Positions 27,795 through 36,426 are shown, numbered from the stretch's first letter. The stretch: 64,000 nucleotides of DNA from Acidobacteriaceae bacterium (GCA_003151335.1 PLXE01000115.1:62001-126000), one strand, 5' to 3'. Notes: a model not told the origin generated them from the letters alone. Numbers and translations: made by a program.

Positions 27795-28787
27795 ATGCGC
27801 AGATGGATGCGCGACCGCGGCAAGCGGCGCAAACCGCAAGACGATAAGCCAGGGCAAGGGCAGGAGAATCCCGCCCCCCTGCAACCGAAATTCCCCGAGC
27901 CCGCAATTGCTGAGGGCGACGCTGACCGGCAGCCCGATTTCGCAACCCAGCAGCCCGAGGCTCAAGCAGAACCCCAGATCACATCGCACGAGCCGCAGTC
28001 AGCCGCTCCGGCGGGTGAAGGCCAGGAGCCTGCACAGCCGCTGCGGCGCGACCGCAGTCGCCGCCGTGGACGACGTGGCCGGGGAGGCCGACCACAGCAG
28101 GCTGCGCAAGCCCCTGCTTTGCCTCGCCCCGGTGGTCCGACCGGAGAAGCGGGCGAAGCCGAAGAGCCGTCGGAAGCCAGCGAGCCCGCAGCCGTTGCTG
28201 CCGCTGCGCCTCGTCCACCAGCGCCGCACGAGGCCAAGAAGTCGAAGGGCGCGGTAGTGCTGGCCATCGGACTGCCGGGGTCGGGCAAGAGTACGTGGTT
28301 TAAGCGTCACAATATCTTTCCGCTATCCAGCGACATGGTGCGGATTTTGCTGTTCGACGACGTCACCGAGCAGCGCTACCAGGACTTGGTGTTTTCCACC
28401 TTGCGCTCCATGCTGCGCGGGCGGCTGCTGGCCCGGCGTCCCTGGAACTACGTGGACGCCACCAATTTGTCTTCCCACGAGCGCCGCAGTTGGATCAAGC
28501 TGGCGCATGACTTCGGCTACGAGGCCCATGCGGTCTTCTTCGATGTGCCGGCGGAGGTCTGTATCGAACGCAATCGCCGCCGCGAGCGCAACGTACCGGA
28601 AGATGTCATGAAGCGCATGGCGGCCAAGCTGCGTCCGCCGAAGTTCGAAGAGGGCTTCGCCAAGATTACCGTGGTGCGATTGAAGGGGAAGGCCGGAGAA
28701 GGCGACACCGCCGCCGAGCCTGAGCAAGCGGCCGAGACCCAACCCGGCGAATCCGAGCCACCTGACCTGACAGACGCCGAGTACTGA
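27795..28787 (+). CDS. P-loop kinase of the polynucleotide-kinase type with disordered basic N-terminus
   Basis: A 330-residue protein. The first 150 residues are disordered and Gln/Pro/Glu-rich, with an Arg/Gly patch (RRDRSRRRGRRGRGGRPQQ) of the kind that binds RNA. Residues about 155-310 form a P-loop domain (AAA_33/Zeta-toxin-like kinase): GLPGSGKSTWFKR, SSDMVRILLF, then YVDATNLSSHERRSWI and VPAEVCIERNRRR as the lid. Relatives phosphorylate polynucleotides or small molecules. A short acidic tail closes it. The combination suggests an RNA kinase or RNA-associated factor. I place the start at ATG 27795; GTG 27738 would also fit. Confidence 0.7.
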   Translation: MRRWMRDRGKRRKPQDDKPGQGQENPAPLQPKFPEPAIAEGDADRQPDFATQQPEAQAEPQITSHEPQSAAPAGEGQEPAQPLRRDRSRRRGRRGRGGRPQQAAQAPALPRPGGPTGEAGEAEEPSEASEPAAVAAAAPRPPAPHEAKKSKGAVVLAIGLPGSGKSTWFKRHNIFPLSSDMVRILLFDDVTEQRYQDLVFSTLRSMLRGRLLARRPWNYVDATNLSSHERRSWIKLAHDFGYEAHAVFFDVPAEVCIERNRRRERNVPEDVMKRMAAKLRPPKFEEGFAKITVVRLKGKAGEGDTAAEPEQAAETQPGESEPPDLTDAEY

Positions 28788-28839
28788 TTCCTGGAAGCCA
28801 TCGTAAATATTGGAGCGGGCCAGTCGAGCCAACGGCAAA

Positions 28840-28866
28840 GGAAGAGCCGCAAGACGCCGCTCTTCC
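28840..28866. terminator. Hairpin downstream of the kinase gene
   Basis: GGAAGAGC (28840-28847) and GCTCTTCC (28859-28866) form a perfect eight-pair stem with an eleven-base loop, about 50 bases after the kinase stop. There is no T-run, so it could be a factor-dependent terminator or an RNA-stabilising hairpin. Confidence 0.35.
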
Positions 28867-29006
28867 GCCCTATTGCAGGTTTAGGCTCGCACGCGTGTGC
28901 AACGTAGCGGGCAGAGTGCATAAAGTTGCATTGCCGCTCAATCCGGCACACAATAACAACACCCGCGTTTAGCCGGGACGACTGTGGGGACGAACAAAGG
29001 GGATAT

Positions 29007-29852
29007 ATGCGACTGCGATGGATACTAACTGGCCTGCTGCTTCTAATGACAGGAATCGCCGCTGCACAGGTGAGTACCCGCGCAGTTGCGACTCCGGCCA
29101 GCGTTACAAACGCAACCGCGCCCGTCGCGGTCAAGAACGCCCCGTTTTCAGCCGAAGTGGTTACGCTGTACGATCGCGCTCTCGACAAGGGCGGTCACAT
29201 CCACCGCGAAACGCGCGGCAAAATTTTCCGCGACAGTCAGGGCCGGGTGCGCACTGACAGCGAGGCGGCGCCCGCCCAACCGGGGGCGGAAAAATTTGAC
29301 TACGCCATCATCAACGACCCGATCCAGAAGGTGATCATCAACCTCAACCCCAAGCTCAAGACGGCGGCAATTTTCCACTTTGCGAAGGCGGTCGGGCCCA
29401 CGGCGGTCGGGACGGGCAACGTTGGGGGTGCGCCCGTGAACGTGGCTCCGATGCAGGCAGCCGCCAAGTCAGCCGAGCCGAAGCCAACCCCCGGTGTTAG
29501 TGCCACCTCGAAAATGTCAGCGACGCTCGCTACGACGCCGGTCGAGACCCGGACGGAAGCCCTCGGGAGCAAGTACATCGAAGGCGTTGACGCTACCGGT
29601 ACCCGGACGACGCATATCATCGATGCCGGATCGCAAGGCAACGACAAGCCGATCGTCTCCGTGACCGAGACGTGGTTTTCGCCAGAGTTAAAGACGACGG
29701 TGTTGACGGAGACCGATGACGGCCAATCCGGCCATAGCATCATGAAGCTGGTAAACATCACCCGTACCGAACCGCTGGCGCAGTTGTTCCAGGTGCCCTC
29801 GGACTACACGGTGAAGGACACCCAACCGGCAACGGCAAGCGTGAAACATTAA
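29007..29852 (+). CDS. Secreted protein of unknown function
   Basis: A 281-residue protein from ATG 29007, preceded by ACAAAGGGGAT, with a signal peptide (RWILTGLLLLMTGIAAAQ). The mature part alternates between beta-rich segments (VVTLYDRALDKGGHIHRETR, then GKIFRDSQGRVRTDSE) and Ala/Thr/Pro-rich linkers (about 140-180). The C-terminal half (TRTTHIIDAGSQGNDKPI, SVTETWFSPELKTTVL, TEPLAQLFQVPSDYTV) resembles secreted proteins seen repeatedly in Acidobacteria that carry no named domain. The role is unknown; it may be an outer-membrane or periplasmic beta protein. It is followed 19 bases later by the triple-repeat membrane protein. Confidence 0.7.
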   Translation: MRLRWILTGLLLLMTGIAAAQVSTRAVATPASVTNATAPVAVKNAPFSAEVVTLYDRALDKGGHIHRETRGKIFRDSQGRVRTDSEAAPAQPGAEKFDYAIINDPIQKVIINLNPKLKTAAIFHFAKAVGPTAVGTGNVGGAPVNVAPMQAAAKSAEPKPTPGVSATSKMSATLATTPVETRTEALGSKYIEGVDATGTRTTHIIDAGSQGNDKPIVSVTETWFSPELKTTVLTETDDGQSGHSIMKLVNITRTEPLAQLFQVPSDYTVKDTQPATASVKH

Positions 29853-29871
29853 GGGGCAGGCGGCAAACGGG

Positions 29872-30564
29872 ATGGCTGAATTGGATTTTTCTCCCCCTGA
29901 CGAACTGACCATATCGTTGTGGCGTTCTCTGCTGCTCAACGTTCTTGACCGGCTCTCGCCCGAGCGCCTTCCTCCGCTTCAGCTAACCTCCAAACCGGTG
30001 GATGTGGGAATCCTGGTGGGCGACCTGGTCGATCTACCTTGGTATCGCACCGTCTTTACCAATCTGGGCGATGTAATTTCACCGGAAACGCTGCCCCCGC
30101 TGGAACTGGAATCCAGGCCAGTGGATGTCGGCGAGCTCCTGGGGGATGACTTGAGCCGGGGATGGTGGGACACGCTGCTGGCCAGCCTTCGCGACCGGCT
30201 TGCGCCCGAGAAGCTTCCACCGCTGAATCTCACCTCGCAGCCAGTCCCGGTTTTCGGAGCGGAGTCAAGTATTCAGCTTCTGGACTGGTCCACACTGATC
30301 AGCACCCCAAAGGTCTTCCTGCAAGATGCGCCCAGGCAAGAAGGGCTGAAGAAAGACGCGCTCGGGGAAGAAGTCCTGACATCGAGAATGGAAGAAGCCG
30401 CGCAGCCGACGGTCCCAGCGGTTCCCAAGGACCCCGTACTGTGGGCGGTTCGAATGCAGTTGGCCCGCGACCTGGGTCGTACCCGCTTCCGGCGCAGAAT
30501 CTGGATTGGACTGGCGGCGGCAGAAGCTGTTTTCCTGATCGTGGCCATGTTCAAGTTTACCTAA
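29872..30564 (+). CDS. Membrane protein with three ~45-residue internal repeats
   Basis: A 230-residue protein built of three tandem repeats of about 45 residues: each has a helix, then LSPERLPPLQL / ISPETLPPLEL / LAPEKLPPLNL, then SKPVDVG or SRPVDVG or SQPVPVF. A linker follows, then one C-terminal membrane segment (WIGLAAAEAVFLIVAMF) with a basic flank (RTRFRRRIW). This is a tail-anchored topology with the repeats most likely in the cytoplasm. I do not know the family. It lies between a secreted protein and a strong terminator, so the two upstream genes and this one may form a unit. Confidence 0.7.
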   Translation: MAELDFSPPDELTISLWRSLLLNVLDRLSPERLPPLQLTSKPVDVGILVGDLVDLPWYRTVFTNLGDVISPETLPPLELESRPVDVGELLGDDLSRGWWDTLLASLRDRLAPEKLPPLNLTSQPVPVFGAESSIQLLDWSTLISTPKVFLQDAPRQEGLKKDALGEEVLTSRMEEAAQPTVPAVPKDPVLWAVRMQLARDLGRTRFRRRIWIGLAAAEAVFLIVAMFKFT

Positions 30565-30585
30565 CCGGAAATCTGCAACGACTCG

Positions 30586-30609
30586 GCGGCCTGCGGGCCG
30601 CTTTTATTT
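30586..30609 (+). terminator. Intrinsic terminator
   Basis: GCGGCC (30586-30591) and GGCCGC (30596-30601) form a stem with a four-base TGCG loop, followed at once by TTTTATTT. It is a textbook rho-independent terminator placed 22 bases after the triple-repeat protein gene. Confidence 0.85.
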
Positions 30610-30728
30610 CCGGCTACTCACCCTATTTCGCCATTTCCCCGGATTCACTGGCAGTGTACGATGGTTGTCGCTCCCAGTTGGACGGCTGGAGCGGCATCGC
30701 GGACTCTCGCGACGGTGAAGGCGGCGTT

Positions 30729-31079
30729 GTGAATCTTAAAACCAGCACCCGGGTAGTGAGTGGCATTGTCATCGTGGACATCATCGGCCAGCTACGGCTG
30801 GGCGAGGGAACCAACGTGGTTCGTGACCTGGTTCGCGATCTGATGGGCAAAAACTACAAGAACATATTGCTGAACCTGGCCGATGTGCGCCACATCGACA
30901 GCGCAGGCGTGGGTGAGTTGATGAGTTGCTACACCTCAGTCCGCAATCAGGGCGGTCAATTCAAGCTGATGCACCTGAGCAAGAATGTCCACGATCTGCT
31001 GCAGATCACCAAGCTTTACACCGTGTTCGACATCGAGGAAGACGAAGGCAAGGCCATCCAATCCTTTCAGTCGGCGTGA
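30729..31079 (+). CDS. STAS-domain anti-sigma factor antagonist
   Basis: A 116-residue single STAS domain. The start is a GTG at 30729 with AAGGCGG five bases upstream; the longer upstream frame is not supported. Features: VNLKTSTRVVSGIVIVDIIG, then RLGEGTNVVRDLVRDL, and the phosphorylation-site loop HIDSAGVGEL with the conserved Ser. Such proteins bind serine-kinase anti-sigma factors when unphosphorylated and thereby free a sigma factor. No kinase partner is adjacent. Relatives are very common in Acidobacteria. Confidence 0.88.
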   Translation: MNLKTSTRVVSGIVIVDIIGQLRLGEGTNVVRDLVRDLMGKNYKNILLNLADVRHIDSAGVGELMSCYTSVRNQGGQFKLMHLSKNVHDLLQITKLYTVFDIEEDEGKAIQSFQSA

Positions 31080-31307
31080 TCGACCTGACGGTGACGAAAG
31101 CTGAGGATGGGGATTTTTTGTCCTCAGATCGCAGTTGCGGGTGTCCCAGGTTCGCCCCTCTGTTGGGCTAAGCTGGGTCACCAACCGCCCGCCGCGTTCG
31201 CGGCAAACAAGCCGTCCCGAATGTCGTCGCGATTCCGTGCTTCAGAAGTGGCAACGAAAGTCAGCATCGGTAGAATAGCCTGAACGCCAACTTTAACTGA
31301 AAAGAAC

Positions 31308-31891
31308 TTGGGAGAGCAGGCCTCGCAAGAGAACTCCCAACAGAAATGGCTCGCCTATTCTCCTCTCATCGTAATCGCGGTTGCCGCCATTATTTATCTG
31401 GGCTGCATAATTTCTCCGCCGTCGCTGATGGACGATGTCGATGCCGTGCAGGCGCAGATCGCGCGGGGCATGCCGCGCTTATGATGGTGCTGTTCTTTCG
31501 CGCTGCGCGCCTGGCCCCGGTGGTGTTCGATCCCTATCTTTCGTCCCGTCCATTGGCGAAAGCGTTGATGGAATCCCCGCCAGGAGCGCTGATCACGCAG
31601 GGCTTTTACTGGAAATTCGCTTCGGTCTTCTTCTACACCGGCCGTACCGGGCTGTTGCTAAGCGACCGCCGGATGAACCTGGAGCATGGCGCAAACGCTC
31701 CGGGCGCGCCCGAGGTCTTCATCGACGACGCGCAGTTCAAGGAGTTGTGGCGGGAACCGCATCGCTATTACTTGCTTGCGTCCCAGTCCGCCCTTCCCCG
31801 TTGCGAAGAACTAGTCGGGGCCTCACGGCTGATTATCGTGCGTGAAAGTGGTGGTAAGGTCCTGGTGACGAACCAGGCTGGGCAGTTTTGA
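31308..31891 (+). pseudogene. ArnT-like glycosyltransferase (GT39/83) with large internal deletion
   Basis: Two pieces of one protein meet out of frame. 31308-31484 encodes the N-terminus: a membrane segment ([17 protein letters not shown]) and [18 protein letters not shown], the catalytic first-loop signature of ArnT-type transferases (SPPxxxDDxDAxxAQIAR), then a stop. From 31481 a second frame gives the C-terminal soluble end (VFFYTGRTGLLL, SNAPGAPEVFIDDAQFKELW-like region, RYYLLASQSALPRCEELVG). Roughly 350 residues, including most membrane helices, are gone. An intact homolog would be about 550 residues. It is a clear deletion pseudogene. Confidence 0.75.
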
Positions 31892-31981
31892 AGGTCGAGC
31901 GACGCCATTTTTCATGTCGAACGGCTGCACGGTGGCCTCGGGCATGGACTTGAAAGCAGTAGTTCTTGTAGCATTGCCGGC

Positions 31982-32390
31982 GTGAAAAAAGCGAAATCTG
32001 GTAAACGCAGTTCTGCGGCGAAAGGCAACGGCGCTCCGAAAAACGTTGAGGAGTACCTTGCCTGGCGTCCCGGAACCCGCCCGCAGCACCTTGAACAAGC
32101 TGCGCGCGGCGATTCGCTCCGCTGTGCCACCCGAGGCTACCGAGACCATCAGCTATCGGATTCCTGCGTTCAAGTACAAGGGAATACTGCTGTGGTTTGC
32201 GGCGTTTTCCAACCACTGCAGCTTGTTCCCCACGGCCGCGGTCGTGGAAGCCTTTAAGGACGAACTGAAGGGCTTCTCCACATCTAAAGGGACCATCCAC
32301 TTCCCCACAGACAAGCCACTGCCGATTGCACTGGTTAAGAAACTGGTGAAGGCGCGGGTCGCGCAGGTCGAAAGCAAGAAAAAGCCCTGA
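31982..32390 (+). pseudogene. DUF1801 protein, single-base frameshift
   Basis: GTG 31982 opens a frame (KKAKSGKRSSAAKGNGAPKN, then VEEYLA) that matches the N-terminus of the DUF1801/YdhG-like family. Near 32061-32065 one extra base shifts it, and the rest continues in another frame (GVPEPARSTLNKLRAAIRSA, then ETISYRIPAFKYKG, HFPTDKPLPIALVKKLVKAR) to 32390. The two parts join with no loss of residues if one base is removed. DUF1801 proteins are small, of uncertain function. It may be a recent mutation or an assembly error, since the rest of the sequence looks fully constrained. Confidence 0.7.
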
Positions 32391-32488
32391 CCGGGTAGCA
32401 GCCAGCCCAGGTTGGCGTCCAAAAGACGGACGCGAACCTGAGGCAGAGTCGGTCGGAGTCCAGCCACCTCCAAGTCCTCCAATAGTTG

Positions 32489-32517
32489 TTGACAAAGCCG
32501 ACGAACGGAGGCAGAAT
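32489..32517 (+). promoter_or_regulatory. Sigma-70 promoter of the GloVer-repeat gene
   Basis: TTGACA (32489-32494), a 17-base spacer and CAGAAT (32512-32517) precede the next gene's ATG by about 80 bases. The -35 box is perfect. Confidence 0.6.
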
Positions 32518-32595
32518 CGTGCTCCTCCGCCAGGGGTCGCGTTCGGTCTCCTGGCACGCACTACTCTCGGCATTTTCGTTTGAGAGGAGAATCTT

Positions 32596-33936
32596 ATGGT
32601 GAGCTCAGACAAACATCGGATTCGTAGCTTCGCAGATGGTTGCAGGATAATGGTTGCGGCCTCGGCGGTCGCATTCCTGATGATCCTTCTGCCACTCCAG
32701 CTGCATGCGCAAACGTTCTCCGTAGTGCACTCGTTCACCGGCGGAGCGGACGGAAGAATCCCGGCAGCCGGGTTGACGATGGATCGCGCAGGAAACTTAT
32801 ACGGAACGGCCAGTGCCGGCGGAACGCAATACTGTAGCGGCAACGGCTGCGGCGTGGTATTCAAGCTGTCAAGTATAGGCGGCAATTGGATATTTACAAC
32901 GTTGTACAACTTCCAGCAAGGTTCAGATGGCGCAAATCCCACGGCTCGAGTCATCTTCGGGCCGAATGGCAATCTCTATGGCACTACGTCGCAAGGAGGG
33001 GGAGTAGGCGATGCCTGCAATGCATTGCTTGGCGGTTGCGGCACAGTTTTCAAGCTGAGCCCTCCCGCCTCTGCCTGCAAGTCTGCACTCTGCCCCTGGA
33101 GGGAAACCGTGCTTTATCGCTTCAATGGTGACGACGGCGCTAGCCCGGGGGGTGAGGTGGTGTTCGATCAGTCGGGTAATCTCTATGGAACAACTGCTTT
33201 TGGCGGCACCAGCGGCGCATGCAATCCGTACGGTACTTTTGGATGCGGAAATGTTTTCGAACTCATGCCTGCCCAGGGCCTCTGGACGGAAAGTGTTCTT
33301 TACAACTTCCTCGCCGATGGGAATGATGGAACTGAGCCCTTCGCCAATGTAATCTTCGACGCCGCCGGGAACCTTTACGGCACAACGTACGCGGGAGGCG
33401 CTTACGGTGGTGGAGCGGTCTTCCAACTGACACCATCACCCGCTGCCTGGACAGAGCATGTCCTCTACAATCAATTCAATTATCCCGGGGGAACGGCCCC
33501 GTGGAGCGGCCTGGTTTTTGACGCGGCTGGCAACCTCTTCGGGACCACCAGCCGAGGCCAGCCCGACCATACCGGTGGCACTGCTTTTGAGCTGGCGCCG
33601 TTGGGCGGCGGCACTTGGGCCTTCAGCACCCTCTATATCTTCCTTACCGGTGACATCGCAGGGCGAGGTCCGGCGGCGGGTCTGGTTATGGACAGCGCGG
33701 GAAATTCTTATGGCACCAGCTATACAGGTGGGGCCTACGGAGACGGCTTCGTTTTCAAGCTGACGCCCCAGGGCGTCTTCACCTCGCTTCACGATTTTTG
33801 CGCCGGAGGCTACCCCTGCACTGACGGGTGCGCGCCGGAAAGCACCGTAATGTTCGACGCCAGCGGCAATCTTTATGGAACAGCCTCAGGCTGTGGACCG
33901 CATAATGGTGGTGTCGTCTGGAAGATCACGCCGTAG
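32596..33936 (+). CDS. Secreted GloVer-repeat (choice-of-anchor tandem repeat) protein
   Basis: A 446-residue secreted protein with GAGAGGAGAATCTT before the ATG. After the signal peptide (VAFLMILLPLQLHAQ) it is made of about eight repeats of roughly 45-50 residues: each has a 'GxxPxAGLxxDxxGNLYGTTxxGG' core (GRIPAAGLTMDRAGNLYGTA; PFANVIFDAAGNLYGTTYAG) and ends in a VFKL or VFQL strand. These are the GloVer repeats of Acidobacteria, probably a beta-propeller, usually on the cell surface. No peptidase or anchor domain is visible in this copy. Function is unknown; a sugar or protein binder is possible. Confidence 0.85.
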   Translation: MVSSDKHRIRSFADGCRIMVAASAVAFLMILLPLQLHAQTFSVVHSFTGGADGRIPAAGLTMDRAGNLYGTASAGGTQYCSGNGCGVVFKLSSIGGNWIFTTLYNFQQGSDGANPTARVIFGPNGNLYGTTSQGGGVGDACNALLGGCGTVFKLSPPASACKSALCPWRETVLYRFNGDDGASPGGEVVFDQSGNLYGTTAFGGTSGACNPYGTFGCGNVFELMPAQGLWTESVLYNFLADGNDGTEPFANVIFDAAGNLYGTTYAGGAYGGGAVFQLTPSPAAWTEHVLYNQFNYPGGTAPWSGLVFDAAGNLFGTTSRGQPDHTGGTAFELAPLGGGTWAFSTLYIFLTGDIAGRGPAAGLVMDSAGNSYGTSYTGGAYGDGFVFKLTPQGVFTSLHDFCAGGYPCTDGCAPESTVMFDASGNLYGTASGCGPHNGGVVWKITP

Positions 33937-33968
33937 CGAAAAGTCTGCGCCTTCGATTGGCCGGCATC

Positions 33969-34676
33969 CTAGTGGCAGGCTGCTGCAATCTCATCCCCGA
34001 TGTGCTGGGCGGCTTTGGCTGGGTCGGGGGCTTCCAGGATGGGCCGGCCAACCACCAGATAAGTGGCTCCGGCGGCGATGGCGTCCTTCGGAGTGACTAC
34101 CCGGACCTGATCTCCGGCAGCGGCGCCGGCGGGGCGCACTCCCGGAGTCACGATGGCAAATCCATCCCCCAGCGCCTTGCGCAGTTCGCGAGCTTCCTGG
34201 GCGGAGGCGACCAAACCTCCACAACCAGCCGCGCGAGCCAGCGCCCCTAATCGAAGCACCTGGCTCAGGACATTTCCGGCAATCCCCAATTCCTGCAGGT
34301 CAGAATCCGACAGGCTGGTCAGCACCGTGACCGCGAGCACCATCGGCTTCGTGGGAGACTGGCTGGCTGCCTCGACGGCGGCCTTCAGCATCTTGCTGCC
34401 GCCAGAGGCATGGACGGTCAGCATGCTTACGCCGAGTTCGGCTGCCGAGCGGACCGCCGCCGCGACGGTGTTCGGGATGTCGTGATATTTCAGGTCGAGA
34501 AACACCTTGCGGCCGGAGGCAACCAGGTCGCGGACGACCTGCGGCCCCTCGGCCATAAAGAGCTGTTTCCCGATCTTGTAGGTGGTCGCAGCTTCGCCGA
34601 TCGCTTGGACGATTTGGCGGGCTTGGGTGGCACCCGCGACATCGAGCGCCACTATGAGCCGGTCTTGGTCTTTCAT
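33969..34676 (-). CDS. pyrF: Orotidine 5'-phosphate decarboxylase
   Basis: A 235-residue (beta/alpha)8 enzyme for the last step of UMP synthesis. LIVALDVAG opens the barrel, FLDLKYHDIPNTVA is the catalytic loop with the Asp-Lys-x-x-Asp set, and VTPGVRPAGA followed by DQVRVVTPKDAIAAGATYLV gives the phosphate-binding end. Length is normal. It is convergent with the GloVer gene; rlpA lies upstream on the same strand with only 29 bases between. Confidence 0.95.
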   Translation of the reverse strand: MKDQDRLIVALDVAGATQARQIVQAIGEAATTYKIGKQLFMAEGPQVVRDLVASGRKVFLDLKYHDIPNTVAAAVRSAAELGVSMLTVHASGGSKMLKAAVEAASQSPTKPMVLAVTVLTSLSDSDLQELGIAGNVLSQVLRLGALARAAGCGGLVASAQEARELRKALGDGFAIVTPGVRPAGAAAGDQVRVVTPKDAIAAGATYLVVGRPILEAPDPAKAAQHIGDEIAAACH

Positions 34677-34705
34677 CGGCTCAAGTTTACCGCATGAAGA
34701 CGGGA

Positions 34706-35185
34706 TTACCGCGCGCCCGCGTACTCAGCTATGAGTGGGGTCTCGACGACCTCCAGCCGAACGGGATCCACGCCGTCGTGGCCCATGCCGAGCATTTTGG
34801 CCGCGCTGTAAGACAAGTCAATGATCCGGTTCTTCAGTACTGGTCCGCGATCGTTGATGCGGACGACGACTGACCGGTCATTTTTCAGATTTGTAACCTT
34901 GATCCAGGAACCCAGCGGCAGGGTGCGATGCGCCGCTGTGAGTTGGTCCATGTCGTACGGTTCGCCGCTGGCCGTCGGCTTATGCTGAAAAATGCGGCCG
35001 TACCAGGAAGCCTTCCCGACCTGAGATTTCCGGGTCTTAACTGGCTTCACTACGGGTTTCACCTTTTCCTGAATCTGTCCTGGGGCCCCTTGCTGCTTCG
35101 AATCCGGTGTGCTATTACCGGGTGCCGCGCCTAGTGCGGTGGCAAAAACCATGGTCACCGCGACCTGGCTGAGTACTCGTAACAT
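34706..35185 (-). CDS. rlpA: RlpA-like double-psi beta-barrel septal protein
   Basis: A 159-residue protein with signal peptide (LSQVAVTMVFATALG), a basic linker (KVKPVVKPVKTRKSQVG) and a double-psi barrel: GKASWYGRIFQHKPTASGEP, YDMDQLTAAHRTLPLGSWIK and VRINDRGPVLKNRIIDLSY, with the conserved Asp-Arg-Gly-Pro. RlpA proteins cleave glycan strands lacking stem peptides at the septum. The usual C-terminal SPOR domain is missing, so it is a short form. The ATG at 35185 is preceded by GAGAGGTGTTTAA. Confidence 0.85.
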   Translation of the reverse strand: MLRVLSQVAVTMVFATALGAAPGNSTPDSKQQGAPGQIQEKVKPVVKPVKTRKSQVGKASWYGRIFQHKPTASGEPYDMDQLTAAHRTLPLGSWIKVTNLKNDRSVVVRINDRGPVLKNRIIDLSYSAAKMLGMGHDGVDPVRLEVVETPLIAEYAGAR

Positions 35186-35607
35186 TTAAACACCTCTCAT
35201 CGTTAAGTTTGGTCCTCCCGGGGTCTGTGTCAGTCCTTTAAGTCTATCCACCGCAACAAGTAGGAGTCAACCCGACTACGGTGGAAGTCCTACCTTCGTG
35301 CTTGCCTTCTGGGGAAAATCGTGCTACGGCTCGTCCGCAAGAAAAAGGCCCCCACGAAGCAAAACGGCGGTAAACAGGCTCGACCTGCCCGGTAGAACAC
35401 GTATTGACGCTAGGCGCTTGTGATTGAGATGGGGATGAAGCGACAAGGGTTGGAAGGCTTAGCCAAAGAATAAGCTACTTATTTACAATCAGTTACGAAG
35501 CTCTTAAGGGGAAACCTTGGGCGCACACGGGTTTGGAGGGAAGCTTGATCGCCTGCGAGCCTAACGCCTGACTACCTCAGCATGAGCGATTGCGGTACAG
35601 TCGTCCA
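35186..35607. other. Intergenic region between divergent rlpA and thiD
   Basis: About 420 bases. I looked for a c-di-AMP (ydaO) riboswitch, since rlpA can carry one, and for a TPP riboswitch before thiD, and see neither consensus. No tRNA or open frame with support is present. Promoters for both genes must lie here. Confidence 0.4.
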
Positions 35608-36426
35608 ATGACCTGGCCGTCAGTCATCTTGAGCATTGCGGGCTACGATCCCATTTCGGGAGCCGGAATCACCGCCGACATAAAAACCGCAGCCGCCCAA
35701 AATTGCTATGCCGTCACCTGCATTACGGCGTTGACCGTGCAGTCCACCCAGGGAGTGTTCGGCGTCCAACCCCTGGATCCGGAACTGGTAGCCCGAACGC
35801 TCGCGACCTTGGCCGACGACCTGGAAATCGCCGCCGTCCGGGTTGGAATGCTGGGATCCGGGGACGTCGCCGCCGCCGTAGCCGACTTCCTGGAGGAGCG
35901 GCGGCTGCCGAACATCGTCCTCGACCCGGTGATCCGGTCCTCGTCGGGCGCAATTTTGCTGGACGGGCCCGGGCAACATGTCCTCCTCAAAAGACTGCTG
36001 CCGCTTGCGGATGTCATCACTCCCAACGTCGATGAGGCGGCGACGCTGGCCGGGGTTGAGCCAGTCGCGACCGATGCTCCGTGGGAAGAAGCGCTTCCGC
36101 GTTTGCGGGCCATGGCGGTCAAGCTTCGCGAACTCGGCAGCCGGGCAGTCGTAATCACTGGCGGCCACCTTCAGCCAGCCAACGACTACCTTCTTTACGG
36201 GTCGGCCGGCTCGGTCATGGAGGAAGTCTTCCCCGGGGTGCACCTGGAGTCCCGCTCGACTCACGGCACGGGGTGCGCCTTCGCCACGGCCCTCGCCTGC
36301 CAGTTGGCGCGGGGAACCAGCCTGCCGGAGGCCGTCCGGGCAGCGAAGGAGTACGTCCGCAAGGCAATCGCCGCCGCCGCCTACCCGATAGGAAGAGGCA
36401 GCGGGCCGATCAACCACGGGGTGTGA
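35608..36426 (+). CDS. thiD: Hydroxymethylpyrimidine (phosphate) kinase
   Basis: A 272-residue ribokinase-fold kinase acting on hydroxymethylpyrimidine phosphate for thiamine synthesis. Visible motifs: AGYDPISGAGITADIKTAAA (N-terminal substrate site), LDPVIRSSSGAILLDG, ITPNVDEAATLAG, and the C-terminal THGTGCAFATALACQLARG anion-hole glycine loop with the catalytic Asp position replaced by Cys (GTGCAFATA is the usual ThiD form). ATG 35608 fits the family N-terminus; a TTG at 35590 is in frame. No other thi gene is nearby, so it is probably a stand-alone salvage step. Confidence 0.9.
   Translation: MTWPSVILSIAGYDPISGAGITADIKTAAAQNCYAVTCITALTVQSTQGVFGVQPLDPELVARTLATLADDLEIAAVRVGMLGSGDVAAAVADFLEERRLPNIVLDPVIRSSSGAILLDGPGQHVLLKRLLPLADVITPNVDEAATLAGVEPVATDAPWEEALPRLRAMAVKLRELGSRAVVITGGHLQPANDYLLYGSAGSVMEEVFPGVHLESRSTHGTGCAFATALACQLARGTSLPEAVRAAKEYVRKAIAAAAYPIGRGSGPINHGV

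Noticed and set aside
35186-35607. Riboswitch between rlpA and thiD (c-di-AMP on the rlpA side or TPP on the thiD side).
   Set aside because: Neither the GGGGGACC-type ydaO core nor the TPP CTGAGA/ACCTGA boxes are visible on the proper strand at the proper distance.
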